A stretch of 64,000 nucleotides of DNA. It comes from Agaricus subrufescens (Eukaryota; Basidiomycota; Agaricomycetes; Agaricales; Agaricaceae). The stretch spans positions 2,294,001 to 2,358,000 of the forward strand of contig CM057064.1 of the NCBI GenBank assembly GCA_029945375.1. Reading direction: 5' to 3'. Shown here piece by piece: positions 9,489-21,318 of the stretch; within the stretch, counting starts at the first letter, position 1, and each line of letters opens with the position of its first letter. A program made the position numbers and the translations under genes. Under the pieces are notes generated by a model, which did not search any database, was not told where the DNA came from, and worked only from the letters and a program-made list of their open reading frames with translations.

Positions 9489-11059
9489 ATGCCGACCACG
9501 TTTCTTGATCTCCCGGATGAACTGATTTTGCATATAGCTGATTTTCTGGTGAGTAGAACTCTTCACACGTCGTTGTTCAAGCTCAAATTCAGTAGTATCG
9601 ATGTGACCAAAATGAAATGCGGCTCATCGCAAAGCGCTTCGACCGTTGCATCTCGCCTATCATGTTTGAAACCCTACACTCCATTGGCCCACTCTCACGT
9701 GGACTAGAACACTATGTAGTGCTCTCGGAGAAGTTGAGTCGCGGGGAGGAGCTGGCCTTCAGTCGTTGTACGAAGAACATGATTATCTCCACTCACGGCT
9801 CCCACCCTTTCGATCGCCTGCTTCCATGGCTACGGCTAATGAATAATTTGGCCCCGACTCTGACAAACTTGCATACCTTAGAGTGAGTGATCTCTGAACT
9901 CACGATGCAGCCAGTCTGAATCAGGTTAGATGGTCATATTGGTCGGTCAAGGATCCAGTATTAGATTTGGTGACAGACACATTCAATGCTTTTGGATCCC
10001 TCCCTCGCCTTCGAGAGTTGAAAATCGTGGTTGTCGTTACACCTATGTTTCCTGGATTCAGTCTCAAACCATTTTCCAATCTGTCTTTGTTTTCAATGAC
10101 CTGGGAACTCAAGTTAAATGTAACCCAGGATTTGATCGATGACGTCGCAGATCTCCTTGGACGATGTCCAGATCTGGAATGCCTTACGTTCCGCATTCCA
10201 CGCCCTCGACACCCTCCCGATGCCCCTACTCTCGCCCATGTTTTTGCCGGCCTCCCTTCAACCACACGTCTCAAGCTAAGACTGCTGGATGTGACTGGCC
10301 TCTGTGTTTCTGCTGACGACTTTCGCACCCATTTGCATCTACCTCCTCTGAAGGTACTGCGATTAATGTTCAACCGCGAATCAGATTCACCTCGGCAGAA
10401 CAGCGAAATCTGTCAGCTCCTACTCGACAATTCTATACATCTTGATGAACTCACGATTGATACCACACATCCTACCATTGTTCTCGACTATCTCTCATCC
10501 TATTCTGGGCTTCACCACCTCGAGTTCAGATCCCGGCACCCTGGAGCTGATACTCCTGAAGGTGTTCATCGCTTCTTCTCCTCAGTGCTTCCTCTTCACA
10601 GCGCTACACTACGTAGACTATACTTAGGATGGTCAGTAGAGACACCCTGGACACGTTTGATTGCACCAGAGGATATTGCTCAAATCAAGAGGTGCCAGCA
10701 ACTGACAATGCTGTATTGCTACATTACGGTGTCCATTGGACCCACAGAATGTACAGACAAGGTGATTGTAAGTGACATGTCCGTCTACTCCTCGATGTCT
10801 ACTTATGACGGTATGAAAGCGAATGTGGCTGGAAACCGTCCTAGAGCTGCCGCGGTTCCGTTACTTGCATTTCTTCCCTACTCGTCGGTGTCAGCCGCCG
10901 CTTCGGAATGGTGGATTTATTTGGGATCGTGCAACCCTTCCTGAGCGTGCAACGGAACGAACGATTGAAGAATTTGTTCGAGCGGCGGTTGATAAGTTTA
11001 AGGCTAACCAACTTGTCCCGTTCCATATAGCAGTGGGTTCACCTGCGTGGGGGCCATAA
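9489..11059 (+). CDS. F-box protein, right copy A'
   Basis: Paralogue of the left copy A. Exon 1 from the ATG at 9489 encodes MPTTFLDLPDELILHIADFL and stops at a GTGAGT donor. The second exon contains MRLIAKRFDRCISPIMFETL, the rest of the F-box region. The third, large exon starts after about 9940 and encodes the leucine-rich part (for example LGRCPDLECLTFRIPRPRHP). A GTAAGT donor near 10768 allows splicing to a final exon that ends at 11059 with ..GSPAWGP, matching copy A. Without that splice the frame would end at 10944. Likely SCF substrate receptor; the substrate is unknown. Confidence 0.75.
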
Positions 11060-11165
11060 TGGTTTTTAATCCGGCAGAAGTCTTGCTCATAAATGTTGGA
11101 TTCATTTACTCTGATACCTGTGTTTCTTCCATCGTTCAAAATATCATACTCACTACATCAGGAAA

Positions 11166-11541
11166 GTGGGAGATAGTCAATTAAACCTAATATATACTAT
11201 TTTATGCAGTATTGGTCCAATGTGGACTAATTTGGCCAATTTGGCCAGCGTAGACTAATTTTAAACTACCGGTCTTGTCCCCCTGGTCGGCTATCATTAA
11301 ATATACATATAATATACATATATTATCGTTGAATTAGACGGCCGTGTGTCGTTTGAATAGACGAAACTTAATTGAATTATCATGTGCGTGGTTCACAATT
11401 ATTCAGAATTATCTGGATTTTCGGTGTCATTTATTTTGATTATGCATTGGTTATTGACTTAGTGTTGGTTCAGACAGCCAGTTCTCAACATTATCAAAAA
11501 ATTATCATTCAAACCAATCAAAGAGTATAGCTAGCAATGGA
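11166..11541. other. AT-rich intergenic stretch
   Basis: It contains a short internally repeated motif, GTGGACTAATTTGGCC and GTAGACTAATTTTAAA near 11232-11275, and an AT-rich ATACATATAATATACATATA stretch. This could be the end of a transposon, but I could not find a partner end. No gene is seen. Confidence 0.4.
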
Positions 11542-13397
11542 TCACAACTCTTGTGAAACATTAGGGTCAATGAGAGTACTACTAGACGAATGAGTTGAAG
11601 AGGCTATTTCGGTATCAGTGGGGATGTCTTCCATGCCATCAAAGTCAACAACCCGATGTATCCCTTCCATTATTCCTAATCTGACGTTTGTATTGTTGCT
11701 AGTTCACAATTAGGTAATGGAGCTAATGAATTATTAAATCACATACCTGCATTGATTATAGATCCGATGCATCATTACATGAAATTTACTCGGTGCCTTG
11801 TCCTTGATACTAGTAAGCCAATTCATGTGGCCATTGAAGACGTCTCCGGCGAGATCGACAACAAAGTCAGATTGTACATGTGAACCACTAGTCCAGTCAA
11901 CTATACAAAAATGAACCTGCCCCAAGATTAGTAATTTTCGGTAAACACAGACATAAAACCTACAGCAGTTGATACTAGAGCTAATATAGAAGCTGGGATC
12001 TCTCTCTGATCAGGGAATCGGGGAAAGGTAGAGTTGAAAATGCTGGGGTGTTGGTTACCAAGGGCTGGACGACGACCAGCAGGATTGAATAAAAATTTCG
12101 CCAGGGTCCAAATGATGGAGGGGTGTTCATAGAGTCGGCTCTTTATAGGGATACCATTCTAGTATGTTGTTAACTAAGTATCGTAAATGGCATGTCAAAG
12201 TTTCCTTACCTCCTGAGGAAATATATAGCTTGAGTCTCGAAGCAGTGCACTTGCCAGGCCTTTGACACCATGAACATCTATTACCGGGTTTTCAAACCCA
12301 TAGCTCATCCCAACAAGGGGAGTAGCAATCGTCTTGGCTTTGCTACGGCATAGTGCTAGACGGTGATTAATCTGTTAAATGATTCAGTCTCTATGGGGAA
12401 ATACAAATTTTAGTGTTACATACCATACGTACGGCATACAATGTGAATCTCCGATCTTTCTGAAGATGGAGGACTATCTGGTCAAAAGATGCATTACAAG
12501 CAGCATCAATAAGTATTGAGGTTAGGACAGTAAATTCGGTGTCGTTGATAATGAAGAATCCCTGTTGCAGGCACAATCTTGTTGCCTGTAGTCTACCTTC
12601 TTTGAGAACATCTTTCACTGGTTGCGGCTGAGCACCAAGACAAATAAGACGCTGGCCAGGGTTTGGAAGTGTATAGTGAGCTTCGACCGGCCATTGAGCA
12701 TTAACAGCAGCCTAGAAACGAGTGAGTAAGTTGTTGTAATGGTATACACGATACTCACGTTACGCGAATCAACAGGCGGCATTTGATCTTCAGCCTCGTC
12801 GTCATCGTCGTCATTGTCTTTGGTCCAATGTGGGACCTATATCAATCAGTAAGAGGCTCGAGGCGAGAAAGATAGAATATTACCTCAGAGTGATATTGAG
12901 CACCTTGCCTCGATAGCCGATTGGAAGCCGAAGCCTCACCTGACGTGTGATGCACTTGAGCAACCTCTGAGCCAAACTGCGAAAGCGCCTGAGCAGGGGC
13001 GAGAGAGTTGAGGTCCTCATCGCCATCATGGATTCCATCCTCGTTGTTGTCAAGGTCACTATCTTTGTTGGCTTGAGCCGATTGCTCGTCTCCAGATGAG
13101 TCAGAAGACTCCAAGAGGGGTGGCAGACGTCGTGAAGGGGCAGTTGGCACAGCCCTCTGACGCGCTGCAGGGGCCTTCTTTCCCCGAACATCTTTGGGAA
13201 AAAAAAACACGAATGAACGTCAGTGCATGAGCAACTAAATTCGGTTAAGACATACTCCTCGGAACTCGTGAGTTGTCTTCAGGAGGCGAGTGTACCCGCT
13301 TCCTTCCCTGAGTACCTTGATTCAAGTTATCGGTGTTCCGAGCTTGAGTAGCCTTGTGATGCGAACTCGTAGCCCTGGTAGAGGCGGTAGGCGGCAT
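11542..13397 (-). CDS. DUF6532-like protein, multi-exon
   Basis: Exons read from the ATG at 13397. A low-complexity N-terminus (MPPTASTRATSSHHKATQ) is followed by an acidic Ser/Asp-rich region (LESSDSSGDEQSAQANKDSD) near 13100. The conserved block follows: ATRLCLQQGFFIINDTEFTV near 12500-12590, SRLYEHPSIIWTLAKFLF near 12080-12130, REIPASILALVSTAV near 11970-12010, and DWTSGSHVQSDF near 11860-11900. This order (position-sensitive helices, a hydrophobic segment, then a D/EW.(T/S)G motif) fits DUF6532 proteins, which are strongly expanded in agaricomycetes and have no established function. A last exon after an intron near 11690-11735 ends at the TGA at 11542. It is divergent from the Plavaka transposase, so it might be cargo of the same element. 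Exon borders are inferred. Confidence 0.5.
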
Positions 13398-13680
13398 GTT
13401 GCTAACAGGAAGGAAAGCAGGAACCACGCACCAACAAGAAATTCTGGGCAGCTCTTATACTGGGTCAACAAATAGACGAATCTGTGTATGACCATTCAAT
13501 GCTGGTGCCTGTGTGACTTTGGAATGGTTACAGCTGCGCAGTGGCTCTTGACATCGGCAGATGTAAGAGTGGATGCCATAAACACTGAATGGAGACCGAT
13601 GCGCACCCTCTTGTCAGCGTCACCGTGTCTCAAACAACGGCCCATTTGACTCACTAGTTGTATCCTCAAACTGCGAAACG

Positions 13681-16600
13681 ATGATCTGTCCAGCATGTAA
13701 AGCAAACATCAGGCGCTGTGGCTTGCAAAGCCACCTTTGAAGGACTCAAAACTATTGTTGTCAGCAGTACTTTGAAGACCAGGGAAAGGAACTTAGCAAA
13801 ACTTATACCGCACAGCGAGATGAGCAACCAGCGTGTATGCTCTATCCAAGTAATGTGATTGCATCTGACAGGCATATTCATCAGGTTTCGAAGCAGTGGA
13901 CGACATTTCTGGGGACTATCATACATACCTTTGTGAAAACCGAGACGCAAGTGAAGCGATGGACGTTGATGCAGAACAAGAAGCAGATGTAAACACAGAT
14001 AGGGCTTACTCTGAGGACAGCAGCGACTCCGAGGAAAACTACAGTGACTTGGATGACATCGAGCCAGAACGACCTCGAGTCAATGTAGATGAAGTCCACG
14101 AAGGAGATGCCGAGGTTGAGGACGAGGTGCAATGTCGGGTGTACAATGCGAGTTGTAAGTTGTATGACCCGCTGGTTGTTTCCCAATTCCCTGGCAGCGC
14201 AGGCAAGGTATATGGCGTCGAAGCTCTAGCAACAGAGAAAGCACATCAGTCGGATGAAGTGGGGAGATCGGGAGAATCAGATGAAATATACCAGCCATTC
14301 TCATCAAGGATGGAATGGGAGGTTGCAAAGTGGGTGAAAGAACGTGGCGCAAGCTCAACCTCCTTCACCGATTTGATGACAATTGAAGGTGTGAGTATGA
14401 TGTCCTCGGTACTGTGCAAACAACTTACCTGTGCATGCCTAGGTTGCTAAACGCCTGAATCTTTCCTTTAAGTCATCCACTGAGTTGAACAGGATCATCG
14501 ATGAAAAGCTGCCAAATGCGCGTCCTCCATTCACTTGCCATCAGGTCGTAGTGGGCTCCGAGATATGCGAAATCTATTCTCGCAATGTCGTTCAGTGCAT
14601 CCAGGCGATCTTTTGCGATACTAGGCTCTCACCATATATGTCCTTCACTCCAGAAAAGCATTATACAGACGAGTCAAAAACGACTTGAATGTACCATGAT
14701 ATGAATACGGCCAAGTGGTGGTGGGCTACACAGGTAAATTTCTCAATGCTACTTGTCCGGCCTTTGCGTCAGTCTGATATTCAATCCATAGAAAGCAATC
14801 GAGCAGGACTCACCTGGGGGATCGATTATCCCAGTCATTATCTCAACAGATAAGACACAGCTCATGCTGTTTCGCAACAAAAGCGCTTACCCGGTCTATG
14901 TCACTATTGGGAACATTCCAAAAGAGGTTCGACGTAAGCTATCATCACGTGCTTACGTGCTCCTTGGTTATCTGCCAATGACAAGACTGGAAAATGTTTC
15001 AAATAAAGCATCCCGCCGTCGCATGATTGCAAATCTATACCATTCGTGCATGCGTGAAATCCTTCGGCCTCTGGAAAAAATAGGAGCTGAAGGGATTATC
15101 ATGGCGACAGCTGATGGGAAGCTTCGTCGCATGCACCTGATTATGGCAGCTTTTGTTGGTGACTACCCCGAGCAAATACTCACCACTTGCTCATATTCAG
15201 GTGACTGTCCCTCCTGTGATATGCCCCATGACCATTTGGGAAGCAGCAACATCAGACAACCACGGGATCTTGACCAGACACTGGATATTCTATCATCGTT
15301 TGATGATGATCCAACAGAATTCATTCATCTATGTAAAACGTCTCGTGTGAAACCAGTGGTCACACCCTTCTGGCGTCACCTCCCCTATCTAAATATCTAT
15401 TCTTCAATAACACCTGACGTCCTCCATCAGCTTTATCAAGGCCTGATAAAGCACCTTGTTGGCTGGATTATCAAATGCTTTGGTCCACTCGAGATTGATG
15501 CGCGCTGCCATAGACTTCCACCCAATCACAATGTACGAGCATTCATCAAGGGGATCAGTGTGCTGTCACACATTTCCGGGAAGGAACATGATCAAATATC
15601 CCGCATTCTCATTGGACTCGTCATCGGCATTCAACCCAGCAATGGTCAATCAACTGTCCGGATTATCCATGCAGTCCGCGCTCTACTTGACTTCCTTTTT
15701 CTTGCCCAATACCCTGTTCACACTGACAAGACCCTGGACCTTCTTCAACATGCGCTTGACCGCTTCCATGAACATAAAGAGGTCTTCATTGACCTTGGTA
15801 TCCGCAATGACTTCAACTTGCCCAAGCTCCACTTTGCACAACATTATGTTCAGAAAATTAGATTCTATGGCACGACTGACAATTTCAATACGGAATACAC
15901 AGAACGCTTACATATCGATCTCGCAAAGGATGCCTATTGGTCCACTAATCGGAAGGACGAGTATACTCAAATGACAGCATGGTTAGAAAGGAAGGAGAAA
16001 ATATCTCAGCATGAGCGGTTGATTCAATGGCGGCTCAGTAAAGTCATCTCGCCTGTCCCCTCCTCCTCTCAATGGATTACTCCGGGTCTCTCTATAAACA
16101 GGACAATACATGTCTCTGCGCGCCCAAGTGCAAGACAAATCTCGCTCAACGATCTCATCACAAAATACGGAGCGACCTACTTTCATAAAGCATTTTCACG
16201 CTTCGTGACACTTTTACGCTATCCATCGATGTCTGCAGCCCAGCTTGAACGTGCAATTTGGGGAGTCGAAATGCCCATGCAAAATTTCTGGGTATGGCAT
16301 CGAGTCAAGTTTCTCTCACCCGACCCTTTCACACAAATGACAATCACGGCCGATGCAATACACGCCAACCCAAAGACACAACGTTTTGATACTGCTCTAG
16401 TGCAGCTACACAACGAGTGTGAAGGGATACACGGTAACTTTCTTCCCTCTCTATTTATTGACTACTCATACCTGTTCCTAGGTTTTCGCATTGGACGTGT
16501 TCGTGCAGTATTCTCAATGCCACCAAGTGTCCGCCAACTGGTCTTCCGTGGAATTGACGTCCCTGAACATCTCGTTTACATAGAATGGTTTACTCAGTTT

Positions 16601-16846
16601 ACCCAAACTCCTGACCCTCACCACCAAATGTACAGGGTTTCTGTGGAACGTGATCGATCAGATTCAACAGGAGGTGGAATTGGCAGTATATTACCTTTGT
16701 CAGATATCGTTCGAAGTGTTCACCTTTTTCCAATCTTCGGAACATTTGCACCCGTTGAGTGGACACGAGATAACGTCTTAGATCGGTGTAACTCATTTTA
16801 TGTAAATCCCTTCACTGACAAACACTTATACCGCCTTATTGGATAG
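13681..16846 (+). pseudogene. Plavaka-type (CMC superfamily) transposase, interrupted
   Basis: The 3' exon from about 14792 encodes the conserved core: SDKTQ-like STDKTQLMLFRNKSAYPVY, TIGNIPKEVRRKLSSRAYVL, SITPDVLHQLYQGLIKHLVG, LPPNHNVRAFIKGIS, DNFNTEYTERLHIDLAKDAY. These are hallmarks of basidiomycete Plavaka transposases. An acidic N-terminal exon (13894-14390) and a second exon (14443-14733) join through introns 14391-14442 and 14734-14791. A C2H2-like MICPACKANIRR at 13681 probably marks the N-terminal zinc finger, also followed by a TGA (13738). In the second exon, the codon before MYHDMNTAKWWW is TGA (14686-14688) in an otherwise open frame. A C-to-T change from CGA would explain it. 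The copy is therefore probably inactive unless read through. Confidence 0.82.
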
Positions 16847-18276
16847 AGGCTACCAATATATTACATAGTGTTGCTGGGGAATATTGTGTGATACTCGGCC
16901 ATGAATTTAGGGACATTTGTGTATAATGTAGACTATTAAATAAGGCGGTTTCAACAGCCCTTTAATAATAAATATACGTACTCTGTAAAAGTGCTAATAA
17001 CATTATGTTAACCCACGTTGAGTCAATTTATCCAAACTTATCATTCTCCCGTTTCCCTGATGTATACAAGGCTGCTACGCGGCCTATCCTCTGTATAGCA
17101 CGAGTTGCGTCGCTAGCACATAGATACGAGCTTTTAGGAATCCAGAATTGGGCACACAAAATGATGTCTGGCTCCCCGCTTGATGCTAGTTCCTTTCTTT
17201 CTTGATGAGTTCGCATTTCCTTTACAAGTAGTGGAATATTCCCGGAGGGGTATTGTTGCTGGCCTCAATGGTCCTTTCCTTTATAGGATACCTGAAGATA
17301 AAACTTCGCTTGAAACAGCTTCAAAACTCAGTTTTGTTTCTAAATATTGCTGAGCAGCCTAATTGCATCTCGCTTCAGCCATAGGCCTATCCTCTATATC
17401 TAATGATGATTAAGTGGACTCTCAACTGCACGAAACCAACTGCACGGAATCAAGGAAAAATTGCTCTATTGGTTTAAGCACTTACCGAAATCACGGCTTC
17501 GTGTCTCAGCCTATCGACTCTCAATTTTGTCTCTTCCGTGGCTTTGCTAACCTTTCAGCCCTGAAAGCTTGCCTACGAGTCACTCTTCTTTTCTCTCACA
17601 GAAACGCGAAACGTATCGCTCGTGACCCGAAAGATGGCTGTGAAAAACTTGGAGATTTTGGAGCAGAATTTTCTGTGGCTCGGCGCCAACACTGGACCGG
17701 CCAGATTCTAACGCTTGTGGCCAAGTTTCTCAAGTATTGCAACGAAGTAGGAACTCCTTTGGAACGTGTGGAGGCACTGAATTATGAAATGACTGCATTA
17801 TGGGTGAAATTGAAGATCGCGCTAACACAATATTTTGGGTTGAGAGAGGTGAGCTCATGGAATAAATGTAAATTGGTACGTGCGCACTTCAAGTCAAGTC
17901 GCGCTTGTTGGGAGCCTGCTTACGTACGTAATTTCAAGAAAGTCGCACATCCTACTTACGGATCACTGATGGTACCGTAATGTTGGGCAGTGGCGTTGAG
18001 GGACCCCGTGTAGTCATAACACACTTCTATTCATCATCAACTTCTATTCATGTTGTATTCATGGAAGGACTCTCAAAGGTGAGTATGGAAACAAAAAGCT
18101 ATTATAATCATGATCATGACAGTCTAGTACTTGACTGTATTGCGTGTTACAAGTGACTCAATGAATTACAATGATGTGGCCATCCTCTATATTACCGTGA
18201 TTCCTTCCATGACAGAAATTCGAAACGTGGTGCAGCGGGTATCTCCAGAATCTAGTCCACTCACGAGAAACTCACC
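16847..18276. other. Intergenic region with weak BTB-like relic
   Basis: Positions 17005-17205 encode a 66-codon frame whose RPILCIARVASLAHRYELLG faintly resembles the region after the BTB domain in the paralogues at 23-56 kb. A 188-codon frame at 17414-17980 has no recognisable motif and begins with GTG. No gene can be defended here. Confidence 0.35.
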
Positions 18277-20799
18277 CTACCATCCTTTTCCATTGACCAA
18301 AGTGACCCTTAGAGGTAACGACGGACGAGTGACATCCTCTCCTTCTATCACTGGGGCGGCAATACCGGGCATTGTCCACATAATATCCTTCCCACTGCTC
18401 TCTAATTTGAAGGTTGTAAGCAGGACAGAAAGAATAACCTCTGGTGAAGACCCAAAACGTCAACGGCTTGAATATAGTACTAGTAGTGTATACAACGTAC
18501 TGAGTTCGAGTTGAGCAAATTTGAAGCCGCTGCCGTTATCGGGTCAAATCGCCAAGTTGAAGGGAACATTCAAGTCGAAACTCACATGCAAGCCCGACTA
18601 CCTCCCAAGAAAGTCATCCTACAAGCACGCGATAAACCTCAGCCCCGCTCAGTTTCAGAAGAGTTGGTACCCACATATGAGAGTAAATTCCAGGCAAGCG
18701 TGCTCCTGTGACCTCTCCCGGTAGTGGATTCATCCATCGGTCAGGCTTCCATTCGTATGAATCTTCGCCCCACCACTCAGGGTTTGTATTCGCTCCCAGG
18801 AGGGTGATAAAGAGCGTTGTGCCATTTGGTACCATCACTTCGGATATTGATGTTCCGTTTGTGCTTTTGATAGGCTTGGATAACGGAAGAACCATGTCTT
18901 GGCGGGCCCTACGCTGACAAGTGAGTGGGAGATCTGGGAGGATTTCTGAGATCTACGCACGTTCTTATTGCAATGGTCAAAGGCGGATATCTGTGGAAAG
19001 AAGTTCATCTTAATCGAGTGGTGAGTGATCGAGGCATACCTTCGTAACGTTTCACGACAGACGGCATCAAGATAAGGCAATGTCATGAGCTGATCGTAGT
19101 CCAATTCCTGTCCACCATTCTTCTTCTTTGCTTCTAATAGTTCTGAACGTAATTTATCTTGCACGTCTTGGTGTTCCGCGAGAAGGTATAATATTCGAGC
19201 TATTGCAGAGGAGGACGTGTCCATCGCAGCGAACGTAAGGGAGCTACCAGATGTCATAGGGAGTTAGCATACGACTTGGAGCGAATTCAAAACATACGCG
19301 ACTTGACCAAAGACTTCTTCGTCAGACAGTCGGTCTTGTTCCGCTGCACTCGCGTTTGCTCGCACTGTTATCACCGCCATAAGGATTGTGGACAAGTGAA
19401 TCAACAATTCAATGATCTACTCACTTAGGATGCTGATGACGTCCTTTTTCGCAGCGTGGTCGTGGCCCTGCTCCATACTCTGTTGCTTTTTCATATATAT
19501 ATCCAAAGCTGTTTCTTGTATAACGTCTGAGATGTCTTTCAAGTCTTGTACCCACTGCGATGGTAGGTGATCAACGATCCATCGTTTGAAACGGGGATAA
19601 TTATATCGCGCAGCGAAGGGAAGTATATATTGCGTCACGACGAATGTACTTGTGCCAGACATAAGTCCCCTGTTGATTGTGTCAATACCAATGGGGAAAA
19701 AAGGGATTGAATAGCAAACCCAAAACGCTTGACGGAGCGGCTATAGGGGTGTAGGTCCGCGCTATCTGCGTCATCTTTCAGCGAATCGAAGGAGTATCCC
19801 ATCCCGCTTTGCCCGATCATTTCGAGACTGATACGCGTCATCCAGTGCAGCATATCAATTTCCATGGGGTTATCTTTAACTTGATTGATGATGGCTTTTC
19901 GAAGCTGCAGTGACTTAGATGGGGATCTGTGGAGGACATTTCATGCGTACTTTTTGTGTAATATCGTAGAATGTAGGCACTAACGACCTTGTTTGAGCCG
20001 CGAGAAAAGGTAGACTGGAAGTAAATGAACGCACGCATTTCCCGCATATGGCCTGTTGAAAACACGGGGTTGAGCATCTTTCTTTGCTTCTTGTGTTGCT
20101 CGCCTGCATAAGAATGAGGATCCCGCTGCATGTGTGATGTGATAGGTGGAGCAAACCCGCAGTCGACAACAAGCCTTCGCCAAAAAACAGTTTGTTTATT
20201 CTATAGAACAATGAGTATCCCCCCGAAACAAGCTCTGGGTTTTACTCACGCGATGAAGGCAGGAGCTTCTTCATAGATGTCATGATCCTAATTAAGCTGT
20301 CAGCTCTCATACTTGCATTGAAGGGAGTGCGTGCCTTGACTAAAATATGATAAAGGGCTTTCGGATCATAGAGAAACAGTAAGCGTTCCTACGGAGAGCG
20401 GTCAGCACGTCAAGCTGCTACGATAGGTTGAGCGCACCCCGAGAAGACTTTTGAGCTTGATGACGCCGTCATCTGGAGACAAGGAGTATTGATGTCAGCT
20501 ATTCTTGACATGTGCTATGGCGACTCACATTGCCTCAAAAAATCATAGTAGAACCGCCCGCTCTTGTCGTACAGCTGGGAAATGTTGCCTAAATGGCGGG
20601 ATCGGCGGCGGAACGGTATTGAATATCAGCCCTGGTTGATTCAAGGATGCGGAGCCATCAACTGACCGGTAATCGTGGAAGGGGCTGGGGGCCCGGGGAT
20701 GCAGTCCAACGGGGATTGAATGAAATATTCCCGGAACATTTTCCACAATATGGCCATTATGACGTATGAGAACAAGGCCAGGACGAGCAACGAACCCAT
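18277..20799 (-). CDS. Cytochrome P450 monooxygenase (complete, many introns)
   Basis: A haem-thiolate monooxygenase, expected in the ER membrane with a reductase partner; the substrate is unknown. The ATG at 20799 begins a membrane anchor (MGSLLVLALFSYVIMAILW) followed by the hinge IPGPPAPS. Other conserved parts are FFGEGLLSTA joined to GEQHKKQRKMLNPVFS (helix C region), LEMIGQSGMGYSFDS, the I-helix stretch TFAAMDTSSSAIARIL, the K-helix ETLRR (about 19040-19060) and ERF-like EWKPDRWM. The haem-binding loop FLGGSRACIG is split across two tiny exons (18586-18618 and 18501-18529). The last exon runs from about 18435 to a TAG at 18277-18279 and ends LPLRVTLVNGKGW. More than ten short introns are needed. 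The gene is divergent from the ORC6-like gene. The second P450 at 62.7 kb is a close relative. Family number not assigned. Confidence 0.87.
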
Positions 20800-21318
20800 G
20801 GCTGTGGTGGAGAAAAGAAGCAGGCGGGTGGAACCAGGAAAGCAAACAGGCGCTGGATCATTAGCCGGTGAGAACACGTCGGTGGGAACAGCACTTGCCA
20901 CACGCTGCGACCTGAGCCGAATATGCTAAAAACAATCCCTGGGAGCCTCGGCACCTATTTTTAACCCACAATCAATTCTAGTCTCCTCCCGAGCCAGAGA
21001 CGCTTCGTCCCGTCGGCTCTCCGTAACCTCAGCCACAATGCTTGTGCCGCCCCGTTCCGAGTAGGCACCGCAAGCACGGGAGAATGGAAAGGGTCGTCCC
21101 CCCCTATCACGACTAGGGGGTAGCTATACCTGGAGGCGCCAGCGCACCTGAGCATGATTAATCCGAGGGATCTTGGGTCGGAGTGGCTTCTGGCTTCTAC
21201 ACATGCGCACATACCAGTATGCGGGAGAAAAAAAAACGCGATTGGCTCGACTCGTAAATTAGAAGTGACATGGTCACCTGACGTGACACATCGTTCCGTC
21301 ATTTCTTCTCCTCCCTCC
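20800..21318. promoter_or_regulatory. Divergent promoter region, P450 / ORC6-like gene
   Basis: About 520 bp separates the two start codons. The codons upstream of the P450 ATG stay open in frame to 20901 with only a GTG start, so they are probably 5' leader. No recognised operator was found. Confidence 0.4.

Larger units (their letters stand above)
6945..11165 (-). repeat. Right arm of the large inverted repeat
   Basis: Reverse-complement counterpart of about 1930-5315. It is longer because an 824-bp element has inserted at 7203-8026. Small indels and substitutions are spread along the arm, and the outer homology fades near 11165. Confidence 0.88.

Noticed and set aside
11215..11290. Terminal inverted repeat of the Plavaka element
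   Set aside because: The GTGGACTAATTT motif has no convincing inverted partner downstream of 16846. The ends of the element could not be placed.
17414..17980. 188-codon open frame
   Set aside because: Starts with GTG, has no recognised domain, and composition typical of chance frames. Kept only as part of an intergenic note.
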